DNA of 64,000 bases. Origin: Echinometra lucunter (lineage: Eukaryota > Echinodermata > Echinoidea > Camarodonta > Echinometridae). Every line of letters begins with the position of its first letter. The first letter of the stretch is position 1. A program made the position numbers and the translations under genes. Location of the stretch: assembly GCA_029962745.1 (NCBI GenBank), contig CM057169.1, forward strand, positions 15,880,078 through 15,944,077. The letters run 5' to 3'. Below the pieces are notes generated by a model. It did not search any database. It worked only from the letters and a program-made list of their open reading frames with translations, and had not been told where the DNA came from. Below are positions 1 to 11,412 of this stretch, piece after piece.

Positions 1-3000
1 TGGGCTGTAGAGAGCAGTACTACATGTTTGTGTTGTCTTGTAAATATGTGTGTGTGTCAATATTTTTGTGATTATTGTAAAGTTTTTGTCAGTACTGGCA
101 GTATTTAGTCAAGAACGCTTTTACTCAGATGTCCAAAATGATCAGGAAATATTTCCTTTCAGAGTACTTTTGCTGTCCCTTTTCCCAGTACTGCACAGCA
201 GTGATTTTCTCACTTTATATGTGCCTTTTTTAGTAGAAAAAGCAGATGTTGTACTAACAAAGGCAGTGAATTAATACGTCCATGTAGGTAAAGAATATCT
301 AGCGTCTAAGTATTCCTCATTGTATGTAGGTATTAGGGCTCTATCTTTCCTTTTCGACTACATCAGAGGCCTTTTGTTTCATTTCATGCTCATTCATATA
401 AAAAAATTACATAAATTGTGATATTCAGTATGAACTCTGTCATTCAAAAAAACGAGGTATTCATTCAATTGTAAATATATTGCAAGGAAGGTGCTACTCT
501 TTGTTCAGTCAATGACCTCAAGATTGAATAATTTTGCAGATCCTCGAAACATTTGTAAAAATAGTACTTAGCACAGACAAAATTAGGCAGCGTCTACGAA
601 TGAATCTCAGTATTGTTGTAATGTTTACAGTAATGGCTGAATGCTGTGCTAATTCATGCATGTGTATTCGAGAATTCTGAATGCATGTTGCACACAGTAG
701 TTGATGCTACATCAGGCAATTCTCAGACAAGCTTCCTGGCCATCAGAACAAACTGCAGTGATAGGAAATATAAACCAGATGGGTTTCCATTTGTGACATG
801 GTCTGTTGTTAGAACGTAGTGTCCAGAATTTTACAAAGCAGGTGTATGATTGATAAACATTACAGTATCTCAATTATAATTGTAGTTTTGAAGAAAACAA
901 ATTATTTGAATGATCATTTGTTTGATTTATAATTAAACTGAAAATTATTTAGCAAAGAGCTCTTCCTTCTTGAGCTTTTTCAAAACATTTTGGCTTGGTT
1001 TTGAACAAGATACTCAACGAATTATTCAATTAGATGCAATACCTACGGATTTTATTCATACTTGGGCTCCAATTGTTGGCAAGCTATTAAAGTCATGCTA
1101 GAAGACAGTCTCTATTCGAAAGCATGTTTCTTATGAATGTGTACCAATAGAATCGAAACCGTCACCTTATTTTTCAAAATACCTTGTGATTGTTGATAAG
1201 AAAGATGGATTCCATGGGCTGCTTTGTGTAACATATACCTGCTTTGTACAAATTGGGAACAGTTCCTTGTATTTCACAAAGAGAATGATAAAGTAGTGCT
1301 TATAGTAGCAGAAATGACTTTTATCAGAGTAAAAGATGGTAAGAAAGAGAGTGATTAAGAGAGAGAGAGAGAGAGAAAGAGGGGGAAAATTTTTTTAAAA
1401 TATGTGGGGAAAGCAGTACTAACTAACACAAGAAAATCTACTTAAACCAGCAAAGCCTGGGGATTTATCTGTGTATAAAAACCAGCAAACTGTATTCAAA
1501 ATGCTTTCCAGTGTTCCAAAACTACTCAGTTTATGAACACTCATTTGATTTTGTCGTAACTGATTTGTATCATTTAATTTTAATTTTCTGATGAATTTGA
1601 TGTTTAACTTTAAAGTTGATGTTTTCCCTCTGGGTGCTTTGGAGTTTTAATTGAACTGAGACCAGCTCTTTGACTTCACATTAGTGTGAAATGAAATTTT
1701 GATATACGATAAGGATATAGGATATAGGCTATAGTTTTATAGATGTGTATTACTTTTTGTTCTGTTAATGATCTTTTATTTTCTCAATTAACTTGATTTT
1801 CCCCATTTTCCATTTCACAAGATGTCCAACAAAGGAACGTCAAATACAGTATTATTGTTACTTGAAAATCTTCAATTCTTGAGCTACATTGAGGTCATTA
1901 TTTGAATGTGAATATGATGGTATGTTTTGATGGCCATAGCTTTCGGATGAAATGTTCTGTAAAACATTTTTCCCCTAGAAAGAGCAATTGTAGTAATATG
2001 TACATTCCTCTTGACATAACTGCACTGGTGAAAGTTTTGATGAAAGTATTCAATGAAGAATTGAAAGAATGTATTCACGAAAGATGTACCATTTCTTCTA
2101 AGTATTCATTACAAAATAATCCCTCCTGTTTTGGCAACTAAGACTGAAACCTGCCTTCGTGAGTGTGTTGGTAAAACAGCAGTGTACCTTGTTCATATTC
2201 ACATAGGAAAATGACTAAAACACGTTAAGATACACATATATGGTATTTATAGTACAGTCATGCAGTACATTTCTACTTCGTCATATAGTACTTATTCACT
2301 TCTCAGTACTGGGTCATACTTTTTATTCAGAACTACAGTAAGTCATCCTAAATTTACACCAATATTTTGTAAATATCTGATAAAAATATCCCGCGTATTC
2401 TGTCTGTATTCATTCATTGCAGCCTGACAGCTAATGAACAGCTGATCCAGAATGGTCTATATTAAAAAATTCATTTTTCGCATACTCCGTAGAGCCAACA
2501 CTCTTCTCTCGCAACTTATCATGCCAGTTCTTATGATTAATACAGTAATGTTTCATATGTTGTACTTAACAGTATACATTGGTGTATCGTGTCTTTAAAG
2601 TATTCTATTGTTAAACAGTTTGAAAGCAATGCTTTCTGCCTCTCTACATGTATATTGCAAATTGCATATTTTACCTACTTTTTAAATTTTTACTTTTGCA
2701 ACACATATCGAAAAGATGGATCATGTCAGGTTTGTTAAAAGAATTTGCCAAATGAAATTCTGTGCCAGAATTAGGTCACAAAGTGCCTTTCAGAAGTGGT
2801 GAAAGCGCTCATCAGACGTCACCAATGATGACAATGAGGTTTTCAATTAATGGTACACCCATCATGTTATGTGCACATGTGATGCTCATTCATGTTATTA
2901 GTAGGGCATCTCTAAGGTGTACCCTTAAATCCAGATTGTGTTATTGTTGTCACTATTGTTGTGGTTTGATCATGCCTTAAAACCTCTCATCAGTGATGCA

Positions 3001-5328
3001 TTTCGATATTACAAGCTGAAGTGCCTTACAAACCTATTCACAAGCACATAAGAGTTATATTTTGAATGGAAATGAGCACCCCACACTGGTAATATTATTT
3101 GCCTGTGAGCAAACACTAGGAACTTTACATGTTATTTGGATTTTATTAGCATTTTTATAACCCAGCTTTTTGAATTGCATTTTAACATTTTGATACTTTT
3201 GGATGTCCGGAGCTTAAGATAAAACGATTTTATCATGATTTTGCAAGGTTACATGCGTGTAAACTATCTCAAAGTCTCGAATATGTGATACTTCCCTGCC
3301 CAAAGACTGCAGAAAGGAGATTTTTATGTTTGAGGAGTTGGTGACTACTTGTGCCACATATTCTGCTGGAAGGTTTTTTTAAATTTTTATTATTATGAGG
3401 TCAAAACGGGCCTCAGGAGTTATGCCAAATTGTACAGATGTGTTTGCATGTAGACTTTGAGCTATTCAAGATAAAATGAAAAAAATAAATCAGTGAAAAA
3501 CTCACTGATTAATGAATTGATGTGATTTGAAAAGAGAACTATATTATTTATTTTTGCACCATGATACAATAATGAATGCTTTTGCAGAGGTGTTTTTTTT
3601 TTCTTAGCAAGCATGCTGTACATAGACTAAGGTGTGATATTTTTCAATCTCTAGATAAAGAGAATCGAGTTCTCTATTTTCAAATAAATTTGTTATTTGA
3701 AGATGTACAGTACATGTATATTTCTAGGAGGAAACTACTGCAAGCTTTAATTGACCAAGGTTTTCATTTTTATATATATATATCATGTGTGAATACGGAA
3801 TTTTTTTTTCTCTTGTGAATTTTTCATTTTTGATCAAAGTGGCGTAATATTCAGATACAGCATCTTGCATAGTTTATAATATGGACAGTTTTGAATAAGA
3901 AAAGTAAGAACAGTAAATTTGGAATGTGCTACAGATGCAAAATTACGTTTTTTTGTCTTCCTACTTTGATGGTAAAGAGCAAGGGAGTATCAATTATTTC
4001 AGGCTGCAAATTTGATTTTTTTGTCATAATCATTCTCAAAATCAGGATATTCTTTTCATTTGAAGAAAAAAGCAACTATTTTTGACAACTAAAGGCCTGC
4101 AATAGAATATTTTCCTGCTTCCTTAAATACATGTGTAATGCCATGGAAAGTTGTCTGTGGACAGGTATACTATAAAATTCTATCCTATGTTGGTGATATC
4201 TGTTAAAAACATGTATTTATTTTGGATGCAGAGGAGAAAAGGATTATATTTTTCAATTAGTTTATGTCAATTTTGATTAATGAATGGTATTCAAAACATC
4301 TGCTCTTCAACCATTCACTAGATTTTTCTGTAAATACCGATGGTGGCCTTTGTCAGTGATGGTGAGTCATATTTAGTAATGTACATAAAATTTAGCATGT
4401 TACAAGCTTTTCACCATTTCTTAACACACTCTGTACTTTTTATTGATTTTTGTCTTAAAGTGGCTTTGTAACACGAAGTGATTTTCATCTATATATTTAA
4501 CCCACCTTTTGTATAGTAGTCTATAAGCATTTAAAATGTATTTATTTCGTCGTGTTTACATTGAAACATCAATTTTTCATTATCTGTGTTGTGAGAGCAA
4601 GGCCTTATTACTATCATCAATGTTATATATATACCCATACTTTTAATAGTGGTGTGATGTTTGTGATCTAAAAGCTATGCAACTTTCAGATTGAAATCAG
4701 GCTATTAGCTGGTTTCAGCGTTGTGCCTTTGTGAATGTCGTTCTCTTTCCCCTTTTCCATTGTATAATATATCTTGTGGTGAAAATTTAGAAAGCAATAT
4801 ATTGTAGTGCACATATACATATATAGATATATATCTTATGTTGAATGTGGTTAGCAAGAATTTGGAAACTGCACGACGATTAACAGGCCGGTTTGGCCGA
4901 AACTGATGAAGAGATATATAAATCTGTTTCGTTTCCATTTTCTAATAAAAGATAGTGGTAGCATGATACTGGAGTGGAATTAATTGTAAAAAGAAACCAA
5001 AATGTAAAAAATGGTGATTTGGATATTATTATCATCATATGCCTTATTTTGATGGATTGGTTTTTGAGTAAAGATGATTACAAGCATCAAAATAATTCTA
5101 TTGTATATTTTTCCCTTTTGTATTAAGGCATCAAGTTCTTTTTGATAAAGAGGGATAAAAGTAATTTGGTGGAAGCAAGTACTGTAGTCTTACGAGATTG
5201 TAATAATAAAGTCATCTTAGCTTTTTCATGAAAAACTTAAATGTTTTATTGTTTTTGTTATATGTGGTCCTTAGCGTACTCAAAGATTTATACCAACTTT
5301 CAATCAATTTTGTAAAAGAAGAGGTATA
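1..5328. other. intergenic or 3' UTR-like DNA, no gene recognised
   Basis: AT-rich, T-biased on the + strand, with frequent TACATGTA palindromes and short GA runs (around 1357-1385). All open frames are short, and I recognise no domain or convincing exon. The T-rich + strand, together with AATAAA near 5207, would fit a 3' UTR of a convergent + strand gene, but nothing proves this. Confidence 0.3.
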
Positions 5329-5666
5329 TTAAAGATGCTCAGTCGTGGGCTTTCATGGGGAATTTGACACCATGGGTGCTTACCCAGTAATACATGTTGT
5401 CCATCACTATGAGTTTTATGACCAACAGACCTTATATAATGCTCTGTATATTCCACCCTTTGCCCCATATGGCAAAGTCATTATCTCACTTTCCCTGGCC
5501 CGAGAATGCCTGAAGCAGGCCGAAGAATGTTTATGGTGGGACAGCTTGTGTTGCTGTGCTCCAGAAATGTAGCTCTATTGCAGGTATTTCCAGTGCTTTT
5601 CACAAAGTCTGGTGTCAGCAAATTATGATCCACTCCACATGAAAGCCCACGACTGAATGTCTTTAA
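5329..5666. mobile_element. MITE-like element with 30-bp inverted ends (338 bp)
   Basis: The left end (TTAAAG at 5329, then CAGTCGTGGGCTTTCATG at 5339-5356) is repeated inverted at the right end (CATGAAAGCCCACGACTG, then CTTTAA ending at 5666). The short open frame inside encodes nothing recognisable. Ending on TTAA or TA suggests a cut-and-paste element, but the superfamily is not certain. Confidence 0.75.
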
Positions 5667-5718
5667 CTGAAATCAAGCAAGGGAAAGAAAGATCAAGAAC
5701 AATATCATAAAGAGAAGA

Positions 5719-5719
5719 A

Positions 5720-5777
<58 letters not shown>

Positions 5778-5943
5778 AGGGGGGAGAGAAGTAGATAGAG
5801 AAAAGGGGGGGGGGGAGAAAGAAAGCTAAACAGATGGATGAAAAATAGTTGCCACTAATTTATTCAAATTTATGGATGTTTCTTTTCTTTATGACATCCC
5901 TTTCACCTGCTCCACTGAAAGATCTGAGTTAATACTGGTACAA

Positions 5944-5990
<47 letters not shown>
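5719..5990. repeat. (GA)n microsatellites with one intervening repeat copy
   Basis: Long (GA)n runs at about 5719-5775 and 5947-5985, plus a G run near 5806-5815, flank one copy of a short dispersed sequence (see 5855-7165). Confidence 0.9.
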
Positions 5991-6109
5991 ATGCAAGGCA
6001 GAATGCAATAACCCGCATAACTACATGTAATATATTCAAATTCATGCATGTTTCACCCTAATGAAAAATTCTATTCACCTGTCACTTGTTTAGCTTATGT
6101 AATAGAAGA

Positions 6110-6451
6110 GGGGGGGGGGGGAAGAGAGAGAGAGAAAGAGAACTTGAGCTTGTGAGGGTGTGGGAATGTGTGTGAGGGTGTGCGCACATGTGGAAGAGGG
6201 TGGGTGTTCACGTGAGGGTGCATGTGTGTGTGTGTGTGTGTGTGTATGAGAGAGAAAGAGAAAGGGAGAGAGAGGGAGGGAGATGGGAGGATGGAATGTC
6301 GGCCCTATCCAATAATGTATTCAAATTTATGGATGTTTCACTTGCTCCACCCTTGTAATGGTATTCAATTCACCTGTCCCATCTTATTGTTTTGGTAAAT
6401 AGATTGCACTTTAATTACATAGTCGACAGAATGAAAATATGATAAATTTAA

Positions 6452-6487
<36 letters not shown>

Positions 6488-6510
6488 GGAGAGAGAGAGA
6501 GAGAAATGAA
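6110..6510. repeat. GA, GT and poly-G simple repeats
   Basis: G10 near 6111, GA runs at 6122-6140, a GT-rich part with (TG)n near 6220-6245, GA again at 6250-6285, and GA at 6452-6505. Confidence 0.9.
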
Positions 6511-6538
6511 GGTTGAAGGTGAAATGTAATAGACCACT

Positions 6539-6875
6539 CAGGGGTGGCACCAGGTATTTTGATGGGAGGGGGTGGGAGGGTGGGCAAGATGACCCACAGG
6601 TTGGTTTATCTACATTAGGGCTATTACGAAGTTGCCATGATCCTGCCCTCTCTTCCCCATACTTTCTTCTTTCTTCTTCTTCTCCTCCTTCTCTTTCCCT
6701 TTCTCTTTCTCTCTTCTTCTTCCTTCTTTTACTTCCTTCCTCCCTTCTTCCTTCTTCTTTTCCTTCCTCCCTTCTTCTTTCCTCTTCTTCAGTTTTTTTT
6801 TCATCACTTGAAAAATCATGGAGGGGGGGCAAGGTGGGGATGGCAGCCCCCCTGCCCCCTGCAGTGCCGCCCCTG
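6539..6875. mobile_element. hAT-like non-autonomous element with perfect 8-bp TSD
   Basis: The ends are CAGGGGTGGCAC at 6539 and the inverted partner GTGCCGCCCCTG ending at 6875. Both sides are flanked by the same 8 bp, AGACCACT (6531-6538 and 6876-6883). An 8-bp duplication with CAGGGG-type ends is typical of the hAT superfamily. Most of the interior (6660-6795) is pyrimidine-rich TTC/TCC repeat. There is no transposase. Confidence 0.85.
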
Positions 6876-7749
6876 AGACCACTTCCATTATGTATTCAAA
6901 TTTTGGAATGTTTCATTTTAGAACCCGCATAAAAGGCTAATCCTCTCTACTAATAATTTATTTCAATGTATGCACGTTTCTCTCCAAAACACCTTGTTCT
7001 AATTACAATTTCAATACTCTTATCTTTTAGGATGGAATACTCTTTAACATAAATTAGTTGTACTGTGTTATTAAAGCCTCTGTCCATAGACTTGTATTTT
7101 TCTTTATGCATTTCTTTCCAGAACCCCCAGCTGGTAATTATTTCACTCACCTGTTTTGCAGAATGGCTTTCCAGTACATGGATTTCAATCTGAATTCTGT
7201 AGTTGTTGCCACATCTGACAAGCCTCTGGCTAGCTTCAAGGTTGTCAGGTAAAATATTATTCAAGAATTGTGCATGGAAATAGTAAACAGGTTCACTATT
7301 AGAAGTTTTGTGCAAGAAATGTGCAAACAATTAATAAACAGTTTTAAATGTATTTTTATAGATCATTTGTGAATTGTACCGCTGAAAACAATTTAACGTG
7401 ATACATCCATTATCAGGCAGTCGGGGGGGGGGGGGGGGGGAACTACCAATTTATTTCTTTTCAACACTTGAGCTTTTCTTAGACTGTAAAGTAAACTGGA
7501 ATAAACTGGAAGATCTGTCAGCAAATTTGAAAATCTGACAGCAAGTATAAATACAAATTTGAAAATAAAAAAACCCTTTATTTCCTTGTGTGAAAATTGT
7601 GAGCTAACTATTATGATAACTGGGTCTCAAACCCCATTCCCCGTTCAAAAATGCCCTTTGGTATGAAAAATGAGTATTATGTACAATGAATTTAAAAATT
7701 ATACACACAAGTCATAAACACTGCTGAAGAGACACACATATAGAGACAC

Positions 7750-10700
7750 ACTTAGAGTTTATTTCAAAATGTCTACTTTTTTATTTGTACAACACTTTAC
7801 CTTTATTAAGAAAGAAACGGACAATAATCATAAATGACTACATAACATATAATCCTTCATTTGCATGCTAGTAATTAAATATGAACATATGATGAATATA
7901 CAATTGATTTCTTTAGTCTCGTCTTTCTCTCTCTCTTGCAATGTGTGCTACAACTTCCACACATATTATATATCTGGAAAAAAAAAATTGGAAAGAAAAC
8001 AAAAAACCAAACATACATGAAATAGTGATAACAATGTAAGTACATAATATATAACATCTGCGGGGCACTTAATGGCAGTTGAGTTATCATAATCTTTACG
8101 ATGGTTAGCGCATAAACAGAGCATGTACATCTTCAGTCTGAAAAAGACAATGAAACAATTTTTATTTGGGGAAGGGCACACACAAATACTATCGTCCATC
8201 ACCTTAAACGGCAAAAAAATGCAAATTCTTTACGCAGAAAATCCATCCAAAGAAATTGGTTTGGGACATGAATCATGACAAATGTCGAGATTGATGGTTG
8301 ATTAATCATACAAAATCTTATTGTTTCTTGAATCAAATAACAGCATGGACTGGACAAAATAAAGTCATTCCTTATTTTAGCTTCGCATATCTTTCACTAA
8401 TGTCTTGTATAATATAAACAACTGAAATTTGAGGCAAACTATATCTTTTTTCTGCAATCATTAGTTGGAATATATGCTTAAACAAAGTCTGACCTGTGAA
8501 TGTGATAAACATTAGGCTATTAAGTGCAAATGAAGTTTAATACAATGCTTCCAATCATCTGAAGCTTTAGCTCAGTCCCACACTACTGAGTTCAATGTCC
8601 TGTATTCTGCAAGAAATTTCACATTCTACACTTCTTCAAAAAAAATTCAAATACATGTTGTATCCCAAAATGCAAATAGATTAGAAAAAAAAAAAAAATT
8701 AGAGCAACAAAGTAAAACAACAAACAGATGACATGAGACCAATTTTTCATGGTTGAGGGTATAGGAAATCTGAAATGAAATTGGTGCCGGCATACATAAC
8801 CGTCCCGAGTTACAGAAGTACGAAGCTCATTCTCATGTGCATGAACTTACAGCAAATAGGAGAAGCCCTAATGCAAAATATCTCCAAAGAGCAAAACAGA
8901 CGAGCAAACCTCAAGTCGCATATAAAAACAAGAGATTTCAAGAGAAATAAAAGGCCTTAGAATGAACATATTTTATATAATCTAATGTATTTCTGTAACT
9001 TGATCACTTTAATTGGAATAACCCCTGCACGTAAGGTATATTATAATCTTTTTTTCCTAGCGTGCATGGTGCTAGGGAAGTAGAGATGATTATCTGAATA
9101 TCACCATGCTTATTTGTGTACACTCTGGAGAAAACAGGAGACTCGAAAAATCATTTTGTCTCATGCCAATGATCAGAAAAGATAAAAAGGGCACATCCAC
9201 GCACTTTTATTTTATATGTTTCACTGACAACTGCTCAAAGATTTTAGTGTTATCGGATAACTGTATCATGCAGACAGCACTGCTACAGCTTTCAGTGGAC
9301 AAAATATGAAGTAAAATGACATTTTTTTATGCCAATATGTAGGATACTATAACAGAATTCCATAATACTTGGTACCGTATGAATGTACTTGAACTTGGTA
9401 AAAAAAAAATAGATATACAGGTATAATTGTAAAATTTTCTTTGTTTCTTCAAAATCATGGTTCTCTGCGAATGAGGATAAACAGGATGATCATTGCAGCG
9501 ATAATTTGTAACATTTGAAAGCCATGATACTGCTATTTATAATACAGATGTTAGCACCATTTCTGCTTTCTATGATCGTAATAAAGGATGGGGTATACAT
9601 ATAGATGTTGTAGGAATGGGATGTTTGAGAGTTTAAAATATCACTTTGATTTTATGCATGCAAAGAGGGATCGTTTCAATAAAAAAAAAAAAAACAAACA
9701 AGAACAGGACTGGGCCGTACTAAAACAGGGAAAGATGCGAGGAGTTATACTGTAGATTGTAGATATAAAAATTCATTGTATTTTTGTCATGATACACACA
9801 AACACATATTGTGCTTATACAACTGAAACTTGGCAAACAAAATCAAACAAGTCATTTTCTGGTTGGAACATGATGACATACTGTGGATACGGGATAGCAA
9901 CTTTTGATGAAACACATCTCCGTAACTACATTAATGGTTTGTGATTAGATATCTATGAAAATATTATCAAATCTTTCATGGTAGATCTTTTTTCTGCAAA
10001 TCAGGGTGTAAACAGAAAGATGTGATAAACAGAGGGAAAATTGGAAGGGGGGGGGGTAGAAGAGAGAGACAGAGGAAAGAGAGATAGAGAGAAAGAGAAA
10101 GGAAGGATGAAAGGGAGAAAACAAAAAACAGGGAAGAGAAGAAGAAGAGAAAGGGGAAAAAAAAACATAACAAAACTATTACAAATTGAGAGTGAGATTA
10201 AAATGGGGAACACATTTGCCACAAGTTGCCATCAACAAATAACAAACTTAGGAGTTAGGATGAAAACAATTAAATCTTGCTCTGTTTGGAATTTGGTCCA
10301 CATGAAGATAATTGTATCATACACGATACATGTACATGTATGCATCTTTTTGTACTACTTTCAGATCAGTATCTAAAGATATCAAGTACAAAAAAAAAAC
10401 TTCACACAGGAAGTCAACTCATTCCTAATTTCGTATAGATTGCGTCCAGAAAACTATAGAAAATCTGATATAATTAAGAGGTATGAATTTTAGAGCTAAG
10501 ATTTAACTAGGTCAGGACCCGCAAATTTTTTCAAGCCATGCACTTTTATAAAGGAAGCAAGATCTTGCTTGGTGCTAATAACTAACGAAATTCAATTCAA
10601 ATTCTGATACATTATGGGATTTCACAAGCAAATGGTTTAATTCATCATCTTTCTTTGATAGCTGCTTTAATCAATTTGCTACACTGCAATTGAGCATAGT

Positions 10701-11305
10701 CACAAGTGAGTATACTATATATAGTTAGGCATAATATATATATATTTACTAATATACCTTTTTTTAATCTTTTGCAAAATGGCATTACAAAAACAAAGCA
10801 TAAGAGAGTCATTATAACATCATATTATGTTCTCTTTCATCAATAAAAAAAATGTAATTTTTCACTTCACTCCAAGAGGATGGTTTCAAAAACTAGATCT
10901 GTAGAGAAAAATGGGGAAGGAATATATCAAAGATTTCCAAACAGGATGAAAATATATGTCCAATGTCTGATAAAATAACCATGGACCGCCTCAAATCAGT
11001 ATTCCCAGGAAGGAAGGAGAAAAATCCGCCACACACTAGCAGAATCACTATCACAATTTATCTAATTCCTATGGAGTAGCAACGGGGCATCTTGCGTATA
11101 AAACACATTGGGGATAAAAGTCATCGAAACATTCAATTCTTCCCCGAAAAATTCCACGTCTGTTTAAAATTTTTTCTGTACAAAAAATATCTCTAATATC
11201 CAACTTGGCTGTGCAATGTTGTCAAAAGTTCATTTGTTTCTTTCATGACATATACAATTTTGGTGATTCTTGAAGTAAGATTCTGATCGATGATGGAATC
11301 CATTT
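7750..11305 (-). other. probable DLG 3' UTR
   Basis: AT-rich DNA directly after the stop codon with no recognisable coding frame. Several minus-strand AATAAA hexamers (TTTATT on the + strand) cluster near 7757, 7780 and 7802. A 3' UTR of about 3.5 kb ending there is my inference. Internal hexamers, for example near 9206, could give shorter forms. RNA reads would be needed to set the end. A GA-rich stretch lies at 10040-10160. Confidence 0.4.
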
Positions 11306-11412
11306 TTACAGTTTTTCTTTCGCTGGAATCCAGATCGTTGGACCAGACTGTTCATGAATGATCTCCTTGACCTGTTGGTAGATGTCGTCTATGGTATCTC
11401 CCATAACAATTG
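11306..11412 (-). CDS. dlg1: DLG exon r: C-terminus and stop codon
   Basis: 107 nt. Completes an Ala codon, then encodes [34 protein letters not shown] and TAA (11308-11306). The EKL end equals the usual DLG1 C-terminus. This fixes the end of the gene and its strand. Confidence 0.97.

Larger units (their letters stand above)
5855..7165 (+). repeat. cluster of degenerate copies of one short dispersed repeat
   Basis: The motif 'TATTCAAATTTATGGATGTTTC', about 20-40 bp of spacer, then 'ATTCACCTG' recurs at about 5858-5925, 6034-6093, 6318-6385, 6893-6935 (head only), 6957-7000 (head only) and 7100-7160. Related copies occur near 21195-21275 and, inverted, near 42045-42140. Copies here are separated by GA or GT microsatellites and a hAT-like insertion. 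Confidence 0.6.

Noticed and set aside
7124..7249. plus-strand exon-like block with acceptor and donor signals (MAFQYMDFNLNSVVVATSDK)
   Set aside because: The left half is a copy of the dispersed repeat found at 5.9-7.0 kb, and the peptide matches no family I know.
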